From assembly GCF_048159605.1 (NCBI RefSeq), contig NZ_JBLREB010000001.1, positions 558,001 to 622,000 of the forward strand: a stretch of 64,000 nt of DNA. Reading direction: 5' to 3'. Positions 1 to 9,297 of the stretch are shown here, in pieces; positions within the stretch are counted from its first letter, which is position 1; every line of letters begins with the position of its first letter. This DNA comes from Ectobacillus polymachus (lineage in GTDB: Bacteria; Bacillota; Bacilli; Bacillales; Bacillaceae_G). Position numbers and translations under genes: made by a program. The notes beneath the pieces are model-generated. The model did no database searches and was not told the origin of the DNA. It saw only the letters and a program-made list of their open reading frames with translations.

Positions 1-2
1 CC

Positions 3-2621
3 TTCTTTAAAAACGGAGTAACTATGGGAGATGAAGTACTTCATATTTTTGATGATTGGATGTTAGATTGGCAAACCATTACAGTACCAATTGATCCAAA
101 CCGTTTAAAAGTAGGTGATAATGTTCTGACGATTCGTTCGGGTAACAAAGCATCTCCGTTTGATTTATTGTCACCTGAAAACCGAGACGATTACAATCTT
201 CGTAATGTCCGCTTAGTATTAGGAGATGGAACAATTGTTACAGATCCAAGCTATAATAATCTAGAAAAAGTAATTGCAATGACAGACAACAACCCTTTTG
301 TAGACTTCCACTTTAATATATTAGAACCATATGCCGCTTCTAAAGCATACAAATGGGATACTACAGCTATAGCAGATGGAAATCATATCATTACCGTGAA
401 AGATACAAATGAAGAAAAGAAAATACCAGTAATTATTGATAATACAGCTCCAGTTATTTCAACTACGATTGAACAGGGAAAACAATATAAGGGTGCATTT
501 GTGATCGATACGACAATTTCGGACGCAATTGCTGGAGTAGATACAACCGAGGTAACACTTGATGGAAAACGAATATTTACACCTTACAATACGTCATCAT
601 CAGCGCTTGCTGTGGGTACACATACATTGCATATTAAAGCTACTGATAAAGTTGGAAATGTAGTTGAGAAAGATGTTCCATTTTCTACTATGGATGAAAA
701 TCCTATAAAACCACTCTCTGATATAGTGACGGGAACAGTGGATGGTGCAGCAACGTTACGAGTAAAGGTAATCGATCCAACAAATGATATGTTAGATGTA
801 TCGTTTTATCAGGCGTACCAATATAAACCAGAAAGTACAAACGTAAAATCCTATCAAAATTCTGCTGAGATTGAGCCTCCTCAAACGATGATTCCAGCGG
901 GAGAACAGCTTTTAACAGGAAATGATCTTTCTCTTATTTCAGCGAAAGATGGAAAGTACGTAACGACAGATTCTACTACACAATTCCCGTATCATCGATT
1001 CGATGTTACATTGGATCCTTCTGTGGATGAGAGTGATACGGTTGAACTCGAGTGGGCAGGAAATTCATTTGAAGGTCGAAAGGTAACAATGTATGCATGG
1101 AGTTATGTTCAAAACAAATGGGTAGCTTTAAAGTATCAAATAGCCGGTAAAGAAGACTTTACTTTAAAGGGAAATGTAAATGTTAAAGAATTTGCTAAAG
1201 ATCATAAGATAAACATAATGGTGCAGGATGAAATTCCTGTTTCGCCTGAAAATTATGATTACACATTTGTTTGGATGTCTGATACACAGTATTATGCTGC
1301 AAGCTATCCATATATCTATGATTCAATAACGAAGTGGATTGTAGACAATACAGATAAATATAAGATCAAGTATGTGTTCCATACAGGAGATATAGTAGAT
1401 GATTCAAGTAAACAGTATCAATGGGATGCAGCAAATCGTTCTATGAAACTATTAGATGATGCAAACGTTCCATACGGTGTTCTTGCAGGAAATCACGATG
1501 TTGGTCATAAGTCAGAAGATTATACAGAGTTCTATAAAAATTACGGTACAGATCGCTTTCAAAATAAACCATACTACGGGGAATCATACAAAAATAACCG
1601 TGGTCATTATGACTTAATTTCTGCAGGTGGGAATGACTATATTATGGTATATATGGGTTGGGGTGTTGATGATGAGGGTATTGCATGGATAAATGAGGTC
1701 CTTGCTCAGCATCCAGATCGAAAGGCTATCTTAAGCTTCCATGAATATTTGCTTGCTTCAGGTACAAGAAGCCCAATTGCAGAAAAAATATATAATCAGG
1801 TTGTATTGAAGAATCCTAACGTTATTGCAGCATTAAGCGGTCACTATCATGAAAGTCAAACATTAGTGGATGAAGTTGATGACAACGGTGATGGAACACC
1901 AGATCGTAAAGTATATCAAATTCTTGCCGATTATCAGGCAGGTCCAGAGGGTGGACAAGGATATATACGTCTACTTCACATTAATAAAGACAGCAACAAA
2001 ATTATGGTTAATACATTCTCTCCGTACATGAATGATTATAATTACTATAATACGGATCAATACCCTGGAAAAGATGAATTTACGATGGATGTAAATTTAC
2101 AGCCTCAGGAAAAGAGAGTTTCCACAGATTACTTTGCTGTAAATGTTTATACAGATACTGAAATTGGAACTGTGAAGCAAGTAAAGAGTGGTGATTATGC
2201 AGAAGTGAAATGGAATGGATTAAAAGAAAATAATGTATATTCATGGTATGCAATAGCAACAGATGCTTTTACAGGAAAATCAATTTCTGATATTTGGACA
2301 TTTACAAAAGGAAAAGATGATGTTGTAACAGATCCTGGAACAGGCGGGGCAGAAGGAACAGGCGGGACAGAAGGAACAAGCGGAACAGGAGGAACAAGCG
2401 GAACAGGAGGAACAAGCGGAACAGGAGGAACGCAAGGAACAGATGAAACACATGAAACACATGAAACAGGAACGGTAGTGAAGCAAACTGATAACTTGAT
2501 TGACAATGGACAAGAAAAGAAACTCCCTGATACGGCATCACCTATGTATAATGGAGTGGTGATTGGTCTACTAGTCGCTGGAGCAGGTTTATATCTGCTT
2601 GGTCGAAAAAAAACAATATGA
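3..2621 (+). CDS. Cell-wall-anchored metallophosphoesterase (5' end outside window)
   Basis: The frame is open to the left edge, so the true start and signal peptide lie outside the window. Counting from the internal ATG at 24, a calcineurin-like phosphoesterase domain spans about residues 415-650, with a D-x-Q near 419, HTGD near 453, GNHD near 490 and GHYH near 606; these are the usual metal ligands. Before it come beta-rich, Ig-like modules. After it is a Gly/Thr-rich tract made of short tandem repeats, then LPDTA, a hydrophobic helix and a basic tail, which is a sortase A signal. The protein is probably displayed on the peptidoglycan and hydrolyses phosphoesters outside the cell. The substrate is unknown. 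Confidence 0.88.
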   Translation, partial: FFKNGVTMGDEVLHIFDDWMLDWQTITVPIDPNRLKVGDNVLTIRSGNKASPFDLLSPENRDDYNLRNVRLVLGDGTIVTDPSYNNLEKVIAMTDNNPFVDFHFNILEPYAASKAYKWDTTAIADGNHIITVKDTNEEKKIPVIIDNTAPVISTTIEQGKQYKGAFVIDTTISDAIAGVDTTEVTLDGKRIFTPYNTSSSALAVGTHTLHIKATDKVGNVVEKDVPFSTMDENPIKPLSDIVTGTVDGAATLRVKVIDPTNDMLDVSFYQAYQYKPESTNVKSYQNSAEIEPPQTMIPAGEQLLTGNDLSLISAKDGKYVTTDSTTQFPYHRFDVTLDPSVDESDTVELEWAGNSFEGRKVTMYAWSYVQNKWVALKYQIAGKEDFTLKGNVNVKEFAKDHKINIMVQDEIPVSPENYDYTFVWMSDTQYYAASYPYIYDSITKWIVDNTDKYKIKYVFHTGDIVDDSSKQYQWDAANRSMKLLDDANVPYGVLAGNHDVGHKSEDYTEFYKNYGTDRFQNKPYYGESYKNNRGHYDLISAGGNDYIMVYMGWGVDDEGIAWINEVLAQHPDRKAILSFHEYLLASGTRSPIAEKIYNQVVLKNPNVIAALSGHYHESQTLVDEVDDNGDGTPDRKVYQILADYQAGPEGGQGYIRLLHINKDSNKIMVNTFSPYMNDYNYYNTDQYPGKDEFTMDVNLQPQEKRVSTDYFAVNVYTDTEIGTVKQVKSGDYAEVKWNGLKENNVYSWYAIATDAFTGKSISDIWTFTKGKDDVVTDPGTGGAEGTGGTEGTSGTGGTSGTGGTSGTGGTQGTDETHETHETGTVVKQTDNLIDNGQEKKLPDTASPMYNGVVIGLLVAGAGLYLLGRKKTI
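2335..2465 (+). repeat. Tandem Gly/Thr-rich coding repeat
   Basis: An 18-base unit encoding roughly GTSGTG recurs about three times, flanked by degenerate copies, and ends in a DETHETHET stretch. It lies between the phosphoesterase domain and the LPXTG anchor, so it probably acts as a flexible wall-spanning linker. Such tracts often vary in length between strains. Confidence 0.8.
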
Positions 2622-2655
2622 ATGGATAGAAACTAAAAAGATGAATCATTTCATA

Positions 2656-2697
2656 AGGGACCATTTTACATCATTTTGTAAGATGGTTCTTTTTTAT
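2656..2697 (+). terminator. Rho-independent terminator after the phosphoesterase gene
   Basis: A hairpin with arms GGACCATTTTACA and TGTAAGATGGTTC, one internal mismatch, is followed by a run of T. It is correctly placed about 35 bases past the stop codon. Confidence 0.8.
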
Positions 2698-2699
2698 TA

Positions 2700-3150
2700 T
2701 ATTTTATTGTGACTTTCACCTCCTACTACAAGGGGGAAAAGAAATCAGAGAAGGCAAAGAAAAGGGGTTGGCCGGGCTCATCCTAAAAGTAGGAGAAGAA
2801 TACACCTGCTTTAGTTTAGCTATAATTATTAGTTGAAAACACTTGTGCTTTTATTTATGAGATGAATCGGCTTCGGATAAGAGTGTTTTGACACGTTAGT
2901 TATCCAACATATGTTTTTAAGGGATTATTTATTAAAAGTAATCAGTGTGTTAATCAGTGTGAAATTTTTCGAGCACTACACTACATTTAATTTTGATGGA
3001 ACAATCATCTGTTGTAATATATATGTACATACATTTAGTGAGAAGCTGGATATAACACAATCTTTAGGATAGCTAAATATCAAAAAATTCCACTTAAACA
3101 CAAATGTATTTATGATTAAAATGTGAGGTAGTTTAAAAAAGGAGGAACCA
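2700..3150. other. Intergenic region, no gene recognised
   Basis: About 450 AT-rich bases without a convincing reading frame or RNA family. A good ribosome binding site (AAAGGAGG) at the right end belongs to the aldo/keto reductase. I see no clear inverted repeats or IS ends. Confidence 0.6.
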
Positions 3151-3154
3151 TCCT

Positions 3155-3973
3155 ATGTCAAAGGCACCTAGTTTTATTTTAAACAACGGACTTTCTATGC
3201 CTGCACTTGGACTTGGCGTTTATAAGATAGAAGAAGGAAATCAAACGGTTGAGGCGGTAAAGGAAGCGCTTCGGATTGGGTACCGTCTTATCGATACGGC
3301 TTCGCTTTATGCGAATGAAACGGGAGTCGGAACGGCTATTAAAGAAAGCGGTGTAAAGAGAGAAGATTTGTTTCTAACAACAAAAGTTTGGAACACTGAT
3401 CAAGGCTATGAAAGCACGCTTAAGGCATTTGAAGAATCTCTTACTAAACTCCAAACGGATTATCTAGATCTTTATCTTATCCACTGGGCGGTGAAAGGGA
3501 AGTATATGGAAACGTGGCGTGCACTGGAGCATTTGTATGATCAAGGAAAAGTGAAGGCAATTGGCGTATGTAACTTTAATATTCATCATCTCCGCGATTT
3601 GGAAGGGGAAAAATATGTTCCTGCGGTCAATCAAGTCGAGTTGCATCCGCTTTTTAATCAAAGGGAACTTCGTACATACTGCAAAGAAAAAGGAATTCAA
3701 GTGGAAGCATGGGGTCCAATATTGCGCGGAAAAGATGCGCTGCAGCATCCTGTTTTTCGCGAAATAGGGGATAAGTATGGAAAAACACCAGCTCAGGTTA
3801 TTTTACGATGGCATTATCAAAATGAAGTCATTGCCATTCCAAAATCAGTCCATGCAGCTAGAATCCAAGAAAATTTTACGATTTTTGATTTTGCGTTATC
3901 CGAAGAGGATATGAAAAAAATAGATGCACTGGAAGCTGGCGTACGATTTGGTAAAGATCCGGATCAATTTTGA
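3155..3973 (+). CDS. Aldo/keto reductase
   Basis: A 272-residue NADPH-dependent oxidoreductase of the AKR5-like bacterial group (YtbE/YvgN type), expected to reduce aldehydes such as methylglyoxal in the cytosol. The catalytic tetrad is complete: D47 and Y52 (IDTASLY), K77 (TTKVW) and H110 (LIHW). The C-terminal IPKS motif near residue 230 is the usual 2'-phosphate contact for NADPH. The ATG has a strong AAAGGAGG upstream. It is a single-gene unit facing the converging ABC exporter operon, with a shared terminator hairpin between them. The physiological substrate cannot be told from sequence. Confidence 0.9.
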   Translation: MSKAPSFILNNGLSMPALGLGVYKIEEGNQTVEAVKEALRIGYRLIDTASLYANETGVGTAIKESGVKREDLFLTTKVWNTDQGYESTLKAFEESLTKLQTDYLDLYLIHWAVKGKYMETWRALEHLYDQGKVKAIGVCNFNIHHLRDLEGEKYVPAVNQVELHPLFNQRELRTYCKEKGIQVEAWGPILRGKDALQHPVFREIGDKYGKTPAQVILRWHYQNEVIAIPKSVHAARIQENFTIFDFALSEEDMKKIDALEAGVRFGKDPDQF

Positions 3974-4013
3974 TTTTTAAGGAATTGAAAATAACACAGA
4001 TGATGCAACAAAA

Positions 4014-4048
4014 AAAGAAGCTTAAGGACATCTCCCTTAAGCTTCTTT
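4014..4048. terminator. Bidirectional terminator between convergent genes
   Basis: A perfect 13-bp stem (AAGAAGCTTAAGG and its complement) has T-rich or A-rich flanks on both sides. It serves the ABC operon on the minus strand and probably the aldo/keto reductase as well. Confidence 0.8.
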
Positions 4049-4051
4049 CCA

Positions 4052-5920
4052 TTATACGGCCGGTGCTTCTTCGGAAAACTGGCTATTGTACAAGTCTGCA
4101 TAAAAGCCGTTTTGATCCAGCAATTCATGATGCGTTCCTTGTTCAATGATCGTTCCTTTATTCATTACTAGGATTAAATCTGCATCCTTGATGGTAGAGA
4201 GACGATGTGCGATAACAAAGCTTGTGCGACCTTGCATCAATGTGTTCATTGCTTTTTGAATATAGATTTCCGTTCTTGTATCTACACTGCTAGTCGCTTC
4301 ATCTAAAATCATGATTGGCGGATTTGCTAAGATAGCGCGGGCAATAGTAAGCAGCTGCCGTTGTCCTTGTGAAATATTAGATGCATCTTCATTTAATACA
4401 GTATTATAGCCATCTGGTAGTGTTCGAATGAATTGATCTGCATGTGCTGCTTTCGCTGCTCGGATTACATCTTCATCTGTCGCGTTTAAATGACCGTACG
4501 CAATATTATCCTTAATCGTGCCATTAAAGAGCCATGTATCTTGCAGCACCATTCCAAATGTCTTTCGGAGACTTTCCCGCGACATTGCCTTCGTATCAAT
4601 GCCATCAATTTGTATCGAACCACTATTAATTTCATAAAAGCGCATAAGTAGATTGATTAACGTCGTTTTCCCTGCACCCGTTGGACCTACTATCGCTATC
4701 GTTTGACCAGGCTTTACCTCAATATTGATATCGTTAAATAGCAGGGCATCAGCCTTATAGCCGAAGTTAACATGTTCAAAGTGTACTTCACCTTTTACTA
4801 ATGGTACGCTCACAGGATTTGCAGTTTCTTTAACTTCTTCTGTCTCATCGAGTACTTCAAAGACACGCTCAGCTGCAGCGATGGTAGATTGAATAATGTT
4901 TGCGATATTTGCTGTTTGTGCAATCGGTTGAGAGAATTGTTTTGAATATTGAATGAACGCTTGAATATCACCGATTTGAATAAATCCTTTTGTCACGTAA
5001 ATACCACCGACTACGGCAATCGCAACGTAGCCAAGATTGCTGACAAATGACATGATTGGCATAATTATGCCTGAAATAAATTGTGCTCGCCAACCAGCTT
5101 CATATAATTTCTCATTCACTTCATTAAATTCCATTTTTGCTTTTTCTTCATGTCCAAATGCTTTAATGATGTGATGACCATTATACATTTCTTCGATATG
5201 CCCATTTAATTGACCGAGAGATCGCTGCTGGTTCGCAAAGTATTTTTGCGACCGTTTCATGATTGGTCCTAGCACGAAAACGGATAGTAGAACAACCACG
5301 ACACTAATTAAAGTAAGCATCGGACTGATCGTTAGCATCATAATAATAATTCCGATAATGGTTACAAATGATGTAATAAACTGGGTAATACTTTGCTGCA
5401 ATGTACTCCCAATCATATCGATATCATTAGTTACGCGGCTTAACGTATCGCCATGTGCATGTTCGTCATAGTATTTCAGCGGGAGCTTTGCTAGCTTCTG
5501 ATTGACTTCAAGACGTAAATCATAGACTGTTTTTTGTGCAACATCCGACATAAGATATTGCTGTAAGTAGCTAAATAATGCACTCAGTATATAAAGTCCA
5601 ACGAGTAGGAGTAGAATATTCCCGATATAATCAAAGTCAACTTTGGCACCTGGAATTCTTTTCATTTTTAGGATAATGCCTTCGAATAACTTAGTCGTGA
5701 CCTTACCCATTAGTTTAGGACCGACAATCATGAAAATTGTACTAAGAATCGCAGTCAGGAATACAACTAGTAATTTAAAACGACGCGGCTTTAAATATTT
5801 CAGCAAACGGTTTAGTGTCCCTTTAAAATCTTTAACCTTAGCACCTTGTACCATCATGCCGCCGCCAGGACCATGACCAAATCCGCGCCCTTGCTGTGAT
5901 TGCTTTTTTGTCTCGCTCAT
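4052..5920 (-). CDS. Heterodimeric ABC exporter, catalytic half (LmrD/BmrD-like)
   Basis: A 622-residue membrane exporter half: a Gly/Met-rich N-terminus, six membrane helices over about residues 45-330, then a nucleotide-binding domain. Walker A is GPTGAGKTT, the signature is NISQGQRQ and Walker B ends ILDEATSSVD, so the catalytic Glu is present. I start it at the ATG at 5920, which has GGAGGAG upstream and overlaps the stop of the partner gene as ATGA; the longer frame has no such site. With its partner it should form an asymmetric multidrug or lipid exporter. Substrate unknown. The operon order MarR, ABC, ABC suggests induction by a toxic compound. Confidence 0.88.
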   Translation of the reverse strand: MSETKKQSQQGRGFGHGPGGGMMVQGAKVKDFKGTLNRLLKYLKPRRFKLLVVFLTAILSTIFMIVGPKLMGKVTTKLFEGIILKMKRIPGAKVDFDYIGNILLLLVGLYILSALFSYLQQYLMSDVAQKTVYDLRLEVNQKLAKLPLKYYDEHAHGDTLSRVTNDIDMIGSTLQQSITQFITSFVTIIGIIIMMLTISPMLTLISVVVVLLSVFVLGPIMKRSQKYFANQQRSLGQLNGHIEEMYNGHHIIKAFGHEEKAKMEFNEVNEKLYEAGWRAQFISGIIMPIMSFVSNLGYVAIAVVGGIYVTKGFIQIGDIQAFIQYSKQFSQPIAQTANIANIIQSTIAAAERVFEVLDETEEVKETANPVSVPLVKGEVHFEHVNFGYKADALLFNDINIEVKPGQTIAIVGPTGAGKTTLINLLMRFYEINSGSIQIDGIDTKAMSRESLRKTFGMVLQDTWLFNGTIKDNIAYGHLNATDEDVIRAAKAAHADQFIRTLPDGYNTVLNEDASNISQGQRQLLTIARAILANPPIMILDEATSSVDTRTEIYIQKAMNTLMQGRTSFVIAHRLSTIKDADLILVMNKGTIIEQGTHHELLDQNGFYADLYNSQFSEEAPAV

Positions 5921-7644
5921 GCAATCTCCTCCTCTGATAATTGCGACTCGACAATTTCTCGATACACTTTGCAAGATTCTAATAACTGTGTATGCGTACC
6001 GATATCTTCTATTTTTCCACCATCAAGTACAATAATTTGATCTGCATGTAAAACGGTGCTAACCCGCTGTGCAACAATTAATACAGTGGCATTCACTGTT
6101 TCTTCTTTCAGTGCAGCTCGTAATTTCGCATCTGTTTTAAAGTCTAGTGCGGAAAAGCTATCGTCAAAAATATAAATATCAGGTTTGCGAACTAAGGCTC
6201 GTGCAATAGATAAGCGCTGCTTTTGCCCACCTGAGAGATTCGACCCGCCTTGGGTAATATTGGATTCGTAGCCTTCCTTCATTTGTTCAATAAAGTCAGC
6301 GGCCTGGGCGATTTTAGCTGCGTGCTTAATTTCTTCAGGCGTTGCGTCCTCTTTCCCGTAGCGAATATTTTCGTTTACGGTACCCGAAAATAATACAGCT
6401 TTTTGCGGAACAAATCCGATTTTGGAACGGACATCAGCTTGCGTCATTTCTTTAATTTCAGCGCCGTTTATTCGAATCGAGCCAGCATCTATATCATAAA
6501 ATCTAGGAATTAAGTTTACGAGTGTTGATTTTCCTGAACCTGTTCCGCCAATAATAGCCGTTATTTGTCCAGGCTTAGCATGAAACGTAATATCGGATAG
6601 TGCGGGCTGTTCAGCTCCTGGATAGCTAAAGGTTACATGATCAAACTCAATTTCTCCTTTGCTTGTCTCGGTAGAAACGATGTCTTTCGTATCGACAATA
6701 CTAGGCTCCATAGCAAGTACCTCATTAATACGATCTGCAGATGCAGAAGCACGAGGAATCATAACAAACATGATAGATGCCATAATAAGGGCAAACATAA
6801 TTTGTGCAACATATTGAATAAATGCCATTAAATCACCAATTTGCATGCTGCCACTATCTATACGAAGGCCGCCGAACCAAAGAATAGCTAATGTTGTCAA
6901 ATTCATAATCAACATCATCACAGGCATAATAAATGCCATAATCTTATTCACGCGAATGGAAACACCGGTTAAATCGTGGTTTGCCACGTCGAATCTTGAT
7001 TGCTCATATGATTCCCGATTAAAGGACCGTATGACGCGCACACCCATTAAATTTTCACGAAGAATCAAGTTTAATTTATCAACCTTTTTTTGTACGATTT
7101 TAAAGAGAGGCAAAGCCTTATACATTGTTACAACAATGGTTAGTACAAGAATAGGAGCAATGGCAACAATGACAAGTGATAGCTTCGCATCCTTTGATAC
7201 TGCCATAATAATACCGCCGACGAACATGATCGGTGCACTTAGGACCATTCGCATCATCATGATTAACACTTGCTGGACTTGCGTAATGTCATTCGTTGTG
7301 CGTGTAATTAAAGAAGCTGTTCCTATATTGTCGAATTCCTGTAGAGAAAACTCTTCTATATGTGAAAAGACTTTCTCCCGTAAATTTCGACCAAATCCCA
7401 TTGCTATCTTTGAAGACAGATAGCTTGCTAATACTGAGAAAAATGCTCCACCAGCAGCAATTCCCAGCATGATTCCGCCAATTTTTAGGATGTAATTTAC
7501 ATCACCTTTGACGACACCTGTATTAATAATGTCAGACATCAATGTTGGTAGATATAAGTCAGACATCGTTTGAATAAATACAAATATGAGTACACTTGAA
7601 ATCATCCAAGTAAATGGCTTTAAATTGCGAAAGAGTTTAATCAC
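5917..7644 (-). CDS. Heterodimeric ABC exporter, degenerate-site half (LmrC/BmrC-like)
   Basis: A 575-residue exporter half with six membrane helices followed by an ATPase domain: Walker A GGTGSGKST, signature NLSGGQKQ and Walker B IFDDSFSALD. Asp replaces the catalytic Glu, the hallmark of the weak site in heterodimeric exporters. I prefer the GTG at 7644 because CGGAGG lies eight bases upstream and the codon overlaps the MarR stop; an ATG at 7674 in the same frame lies inside the MarR gene. Translation is probably coupled to both neighbours. Together with the downstream gene it forms one transporter with one active and one regulatory ATP site. Confidence 0.87.
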   Translation of the reverse strand: MIKLFRNLKPFTWMISSVLIFVFIQTMSDLYLPTLMSDIINTGVVKGDVNYILKIGGIMLGIAAGGAFFSVLASYLSSKIAMGFGRNLREKVFSHIEEFSLQEFDNIGTASLITRTTNDITQVQQVLIMMMRMVLSAPIMFVGGIIMAVSKDAKLSLVIVAIAPILVLTIVVTMYKALPLFKIVQKKVDKLNLILRENLMGVRVIRSFNRESYEQSRFDVANHDLTGVSIRVNKIMAFIMPVMMLIMNLTTLAILWFGGLRIDSGSMQIGDLMAFIQYVAQIMFALIMASIMFVMIPRASASADRINEVLAMEPSIVDTKDIVSTETSKGEIEFDHVTFSYPGAEQPALSDITFHAKPGQITAIIGGTGSGKSTLVNLIPRFYDIDAGSIRINGAEIKEMTQADVRSKIGFVPQKAVLFSGTVNENIRYGKEDATPEEIKHAAKIAQAADFIEQMKEGYESNITQGGSNLSGGQKQRLSIARALVRKPDIYIFDDSFSALDFKTDAKLRAALKEETVNATVLIVAQRVSTVLHADQIIVLDGGKIEDIGTHTQLLESCKVYREIVESQLSEEEIA

Positions 7645-8116
7645 TAGCTTGGCCTCCGTTCTCTGTTGTTTCATCTTGCATTAATTCATAGAATTGCTGG
7701 TGAAGGTTAAGTAAGGTTTCAATCGATTCCTTAGGAAGCTTCGGTAAGATGTCATGTACTTTTTTGTGCATGCCATTTGGATCTTCATAGATATCTTTGA
7801 TCTTCTGCTTTCCAGCCTCCGTGATTTGGAGGGATACTTCCCGACGATTTTCTTCAGAAATAATGCGTATTACGAACCCATGTGTAACCAATTTATCTAC
7901 AGCTGAGCTAAGCGTGCTCTGCGGAAACATAAGCTTCCTACCTACTGTTTTTTGCGGTACGACCTTATCGTTTGATAAAAATTGTAAAATAACAAATTGT
8001 GGTACATTCAAATCGTGGTTTCCCATTGTAGCATGTAACCATTTACCGAAATGTCGATGAATCCGAAAAAAAGAGGAAAGAACAACTTGTGCTTGATCTT
8101 CACTCTTGGCATCCAA
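7637..8116 (-). CDS. MarR-family transcriptional regulator
   Basis: A 159-residue winged-helix protein. The recognition region (about residues 55-95) reads PQSTLSSAVDKLVTHGFV, followed by a wing with a conserved EENRREVSLQIT stretch. It is the first gene of the exporter operon and overlaps the next gene. The only promoter seen upstream has an inverted repeat at the expected transcription start, so I infer that it represses its own operon and releases DNA on ligand binding. The ligand is unknown. Confidence 0.88.
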   Translation of the reverse strand: MDAKSEDQAQVVLSSFFRIHRHFGKWLHATMGNHDLNVPQFVILQFLSNDKVVPQKTVGRKLMFPQSTLSSAVDKLVTHGFVIRIISEENRREVSLQITEAGKQKIKDIYEDPNGMHKKVHDILPKLPKESIETLLNLHQQFYELMQDETTENGGQASD

Positions 8117-8180
8117 TTTACTTCACCTCTCCCTTTATCTCAAATGAAATATTCACCAAAGGAAAGTTCACATGTGATAA

Positions 8181-8228
8181 GTTAACTTTGTTAAGTATTA
8201 GTTTATAGACGGAATAGTTCGATGTCAA
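8181..8228 (-). promoter_or_regulatory. SigA promoter and candidate MarR operator
   Basis: On the minus strand TTGACA, a 17-base spacer and TAAACT (plus-strand 8223-8228 and 8200-8205) point at the MarR-ABC operon. Just downstream is TTAAC-TTT-GTTAA (8182-8194), an inverted repeat over the likely start site. The promoter is a strong match; the operator role is inferred from position. Confidence 0.65.
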
Positions 8229-8374
8229 GGAAAAGAGATGTGACATATTAACCGTTTATGATTGTGTGTAAGACAGAGATATAAGGGTAAATTGGATTGG
8301 AGATAGAGGAGAAGTACGAAAAAACGCTAGCTTACTAGTAAGATGACATAAATCTGTCCAAGTTTAATAGACTA

Positions 8375-8418
8375 AATAGAAGCAACTCTTGTTTTCATAA
8401 AAAGGTGCTTCTATTTTT
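8375..8418. terminator. Inverted repeat, possible terminator
   Basis: AATAGAAGCA and TGCTTCTATT are separated by 21 bases and followed by TTTT on the plus strand. It lies just past the acetyltransferase stop codon on the minus strand, where the T-run is weaker. Confidence 0.45.
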
Positions 8419-8422
8419 GATC

Positions 8423-8923
8423 TTATGATTCTATAATTTTTCCCATATAGTATTCATCTACATATTTTCCATCAACAATAAGGGATTTCTCTTTGAATCC
8501 TTCTTTTTTGAACCCCATTTTTTCATATAAACGAATTGCGCCTTCATTATGGGTCATGACGGTTAGTTCTAATCTTGTAACATGATGCTCCTTTGCCCAG
8601 TTCTCCAACTTTTTGAATAATTGAACTCCTATTTTTCTTCCTCTATATTTGTTCAAAATACCTATTACGATATAAGCACTATGTCTAATTCTTTTCGTAA
8701 ATCCTCTTTCTGCTGATAAAAAGCCGATTATGTCTCTGTTATCCTCTGCAACTAATAGGAGTGAATTTGAGTCGTGCATCTTTTTAATAGTTGCCTTCAT
8801 TTCTTCGATTGTTGTTTTCCTTTCTCCTGGTTCAAACATCATATAAGTTGTTTCGTTATCTAGTTGCTTTAACATAGATAAGAATTTTTCTGCATCGTTT
8901 GTCTCAATTTTTCTAATAGTCAT
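8423..8923 (-). CDS. GNAT-family N-acetyltransferase
   Basis: A 166-residue single-domain acetyltransferase. Motif A, the acetyl-CoA pyrophosphate loop, reads KYRGRKIGVQLF near residue 95, and the C-terminal NEGAIRLYEKMGFKKEG is the typical motif B region. It probably transfers acetyl from acetyl-CoA to an amine or a protein N-terminus in the cytosol. It stands alone between the exporter operon and the cotJ operon, so context gives no substrate. The start is the only ATG that keeps the first strand (MTIRKI). Confidence 0.85.
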   Translation of the reverse strand: MTIRKIETNDAEKFLSMLKQLDNETTYMMFEPGERKTTIEEMKATIKKMHDSNSLLLVAEDNRDIIGFLSAERGFTKRIRHSAYIVIGILNKYRGRKIGVQLFKKLENWAKEHHVTRLELTVMTHNEGAIRLYEKMGFKKEGFKEKSLIVDGKYVDEYYMGKIIES

Positions 8924-8990
8924 GTATGCCTCCTACATTTGTCTTCCATTCTCGTATTCGTTGTTTCATTCATCTTTTAAGCTATCTGAT

Positions 8991-9020
8991 TCATATCATT
9001 TTTTTATGACGAATACAATA
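8991..9020 (+). promoter_or_regulatory. Candidate SigE promoter for cotJ
   Basis: A TCATATC box is followed about 14 bases later by AATACAATA, which resembles the SigE pattern (-35 ATA-rich, -10 CATACA-T). The cotJ operon of Bacillus subtilis is known to be SigE-dependent, which supports the reading. Not proven. Confidence 0.45.
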
Positions 9021-9069
9021 AAGAGAAACGATTCAGTATATAGATGTATAGGGAGGTACTCAGGATAAG

Positions 9070-9297
9070 ATGAACGGTTCTTCAAATATGAAGGTTTATA
9101 CCCCATACCATTCTCCAAATGATCCATGTCCGTCAATTGGAAAGAAATATTATTCAACACCGCCACATTTATACCTTGGCTTTCAGCCTGAAAACATGCC
9201 GCAATTTTCTCCAATGGAAGCGCTAAAAAAAGGAACATTATGGCCTGCATTCTATGATTATTATGATAATCCATATCGAAGCAGGGGGGAATCGTGA
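9070..9297 (+). CDS. cotJA: Spore coat protein CotJA
   Basis: A 75-residue small coat protein rich in Pro and Tyr, matching CotJA by the HLYLGFQPENMPQFSPMEAL core and the GTLWPAFYDYY segment. It is first of three genes and its TGA overlaps the ATG of cotJB. CotJ proteins assemble into the inner coat in the mother cell. The start has GGGAGGT about ten bases upstream. Confidence 0.93.
   Translation: MNGSSNMKVYTPYHSPNDPCPSIGKKYYSTPPHLYLGFQPENMPQFSPMEALKKGTLWPAFYDYYDNPYRSRGES

Noticed and set aside
2195..2541. Three overlapping minus-strand frames full of Pro/Val, Cys/Ser or Leu/Phe repeats
   Set aside because: They are the reverse reading of the Gly/Thr repeat in the phosphoesterase gene; no ribosome sites and composition follows from the repeat.
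6845..7423. A 192-codon plus-strand frame opposite the ABC exporter gene
   Set aside because: It lies wholly inside a gene with all ABC motifs, has an unnatural composition and no ribosome site.
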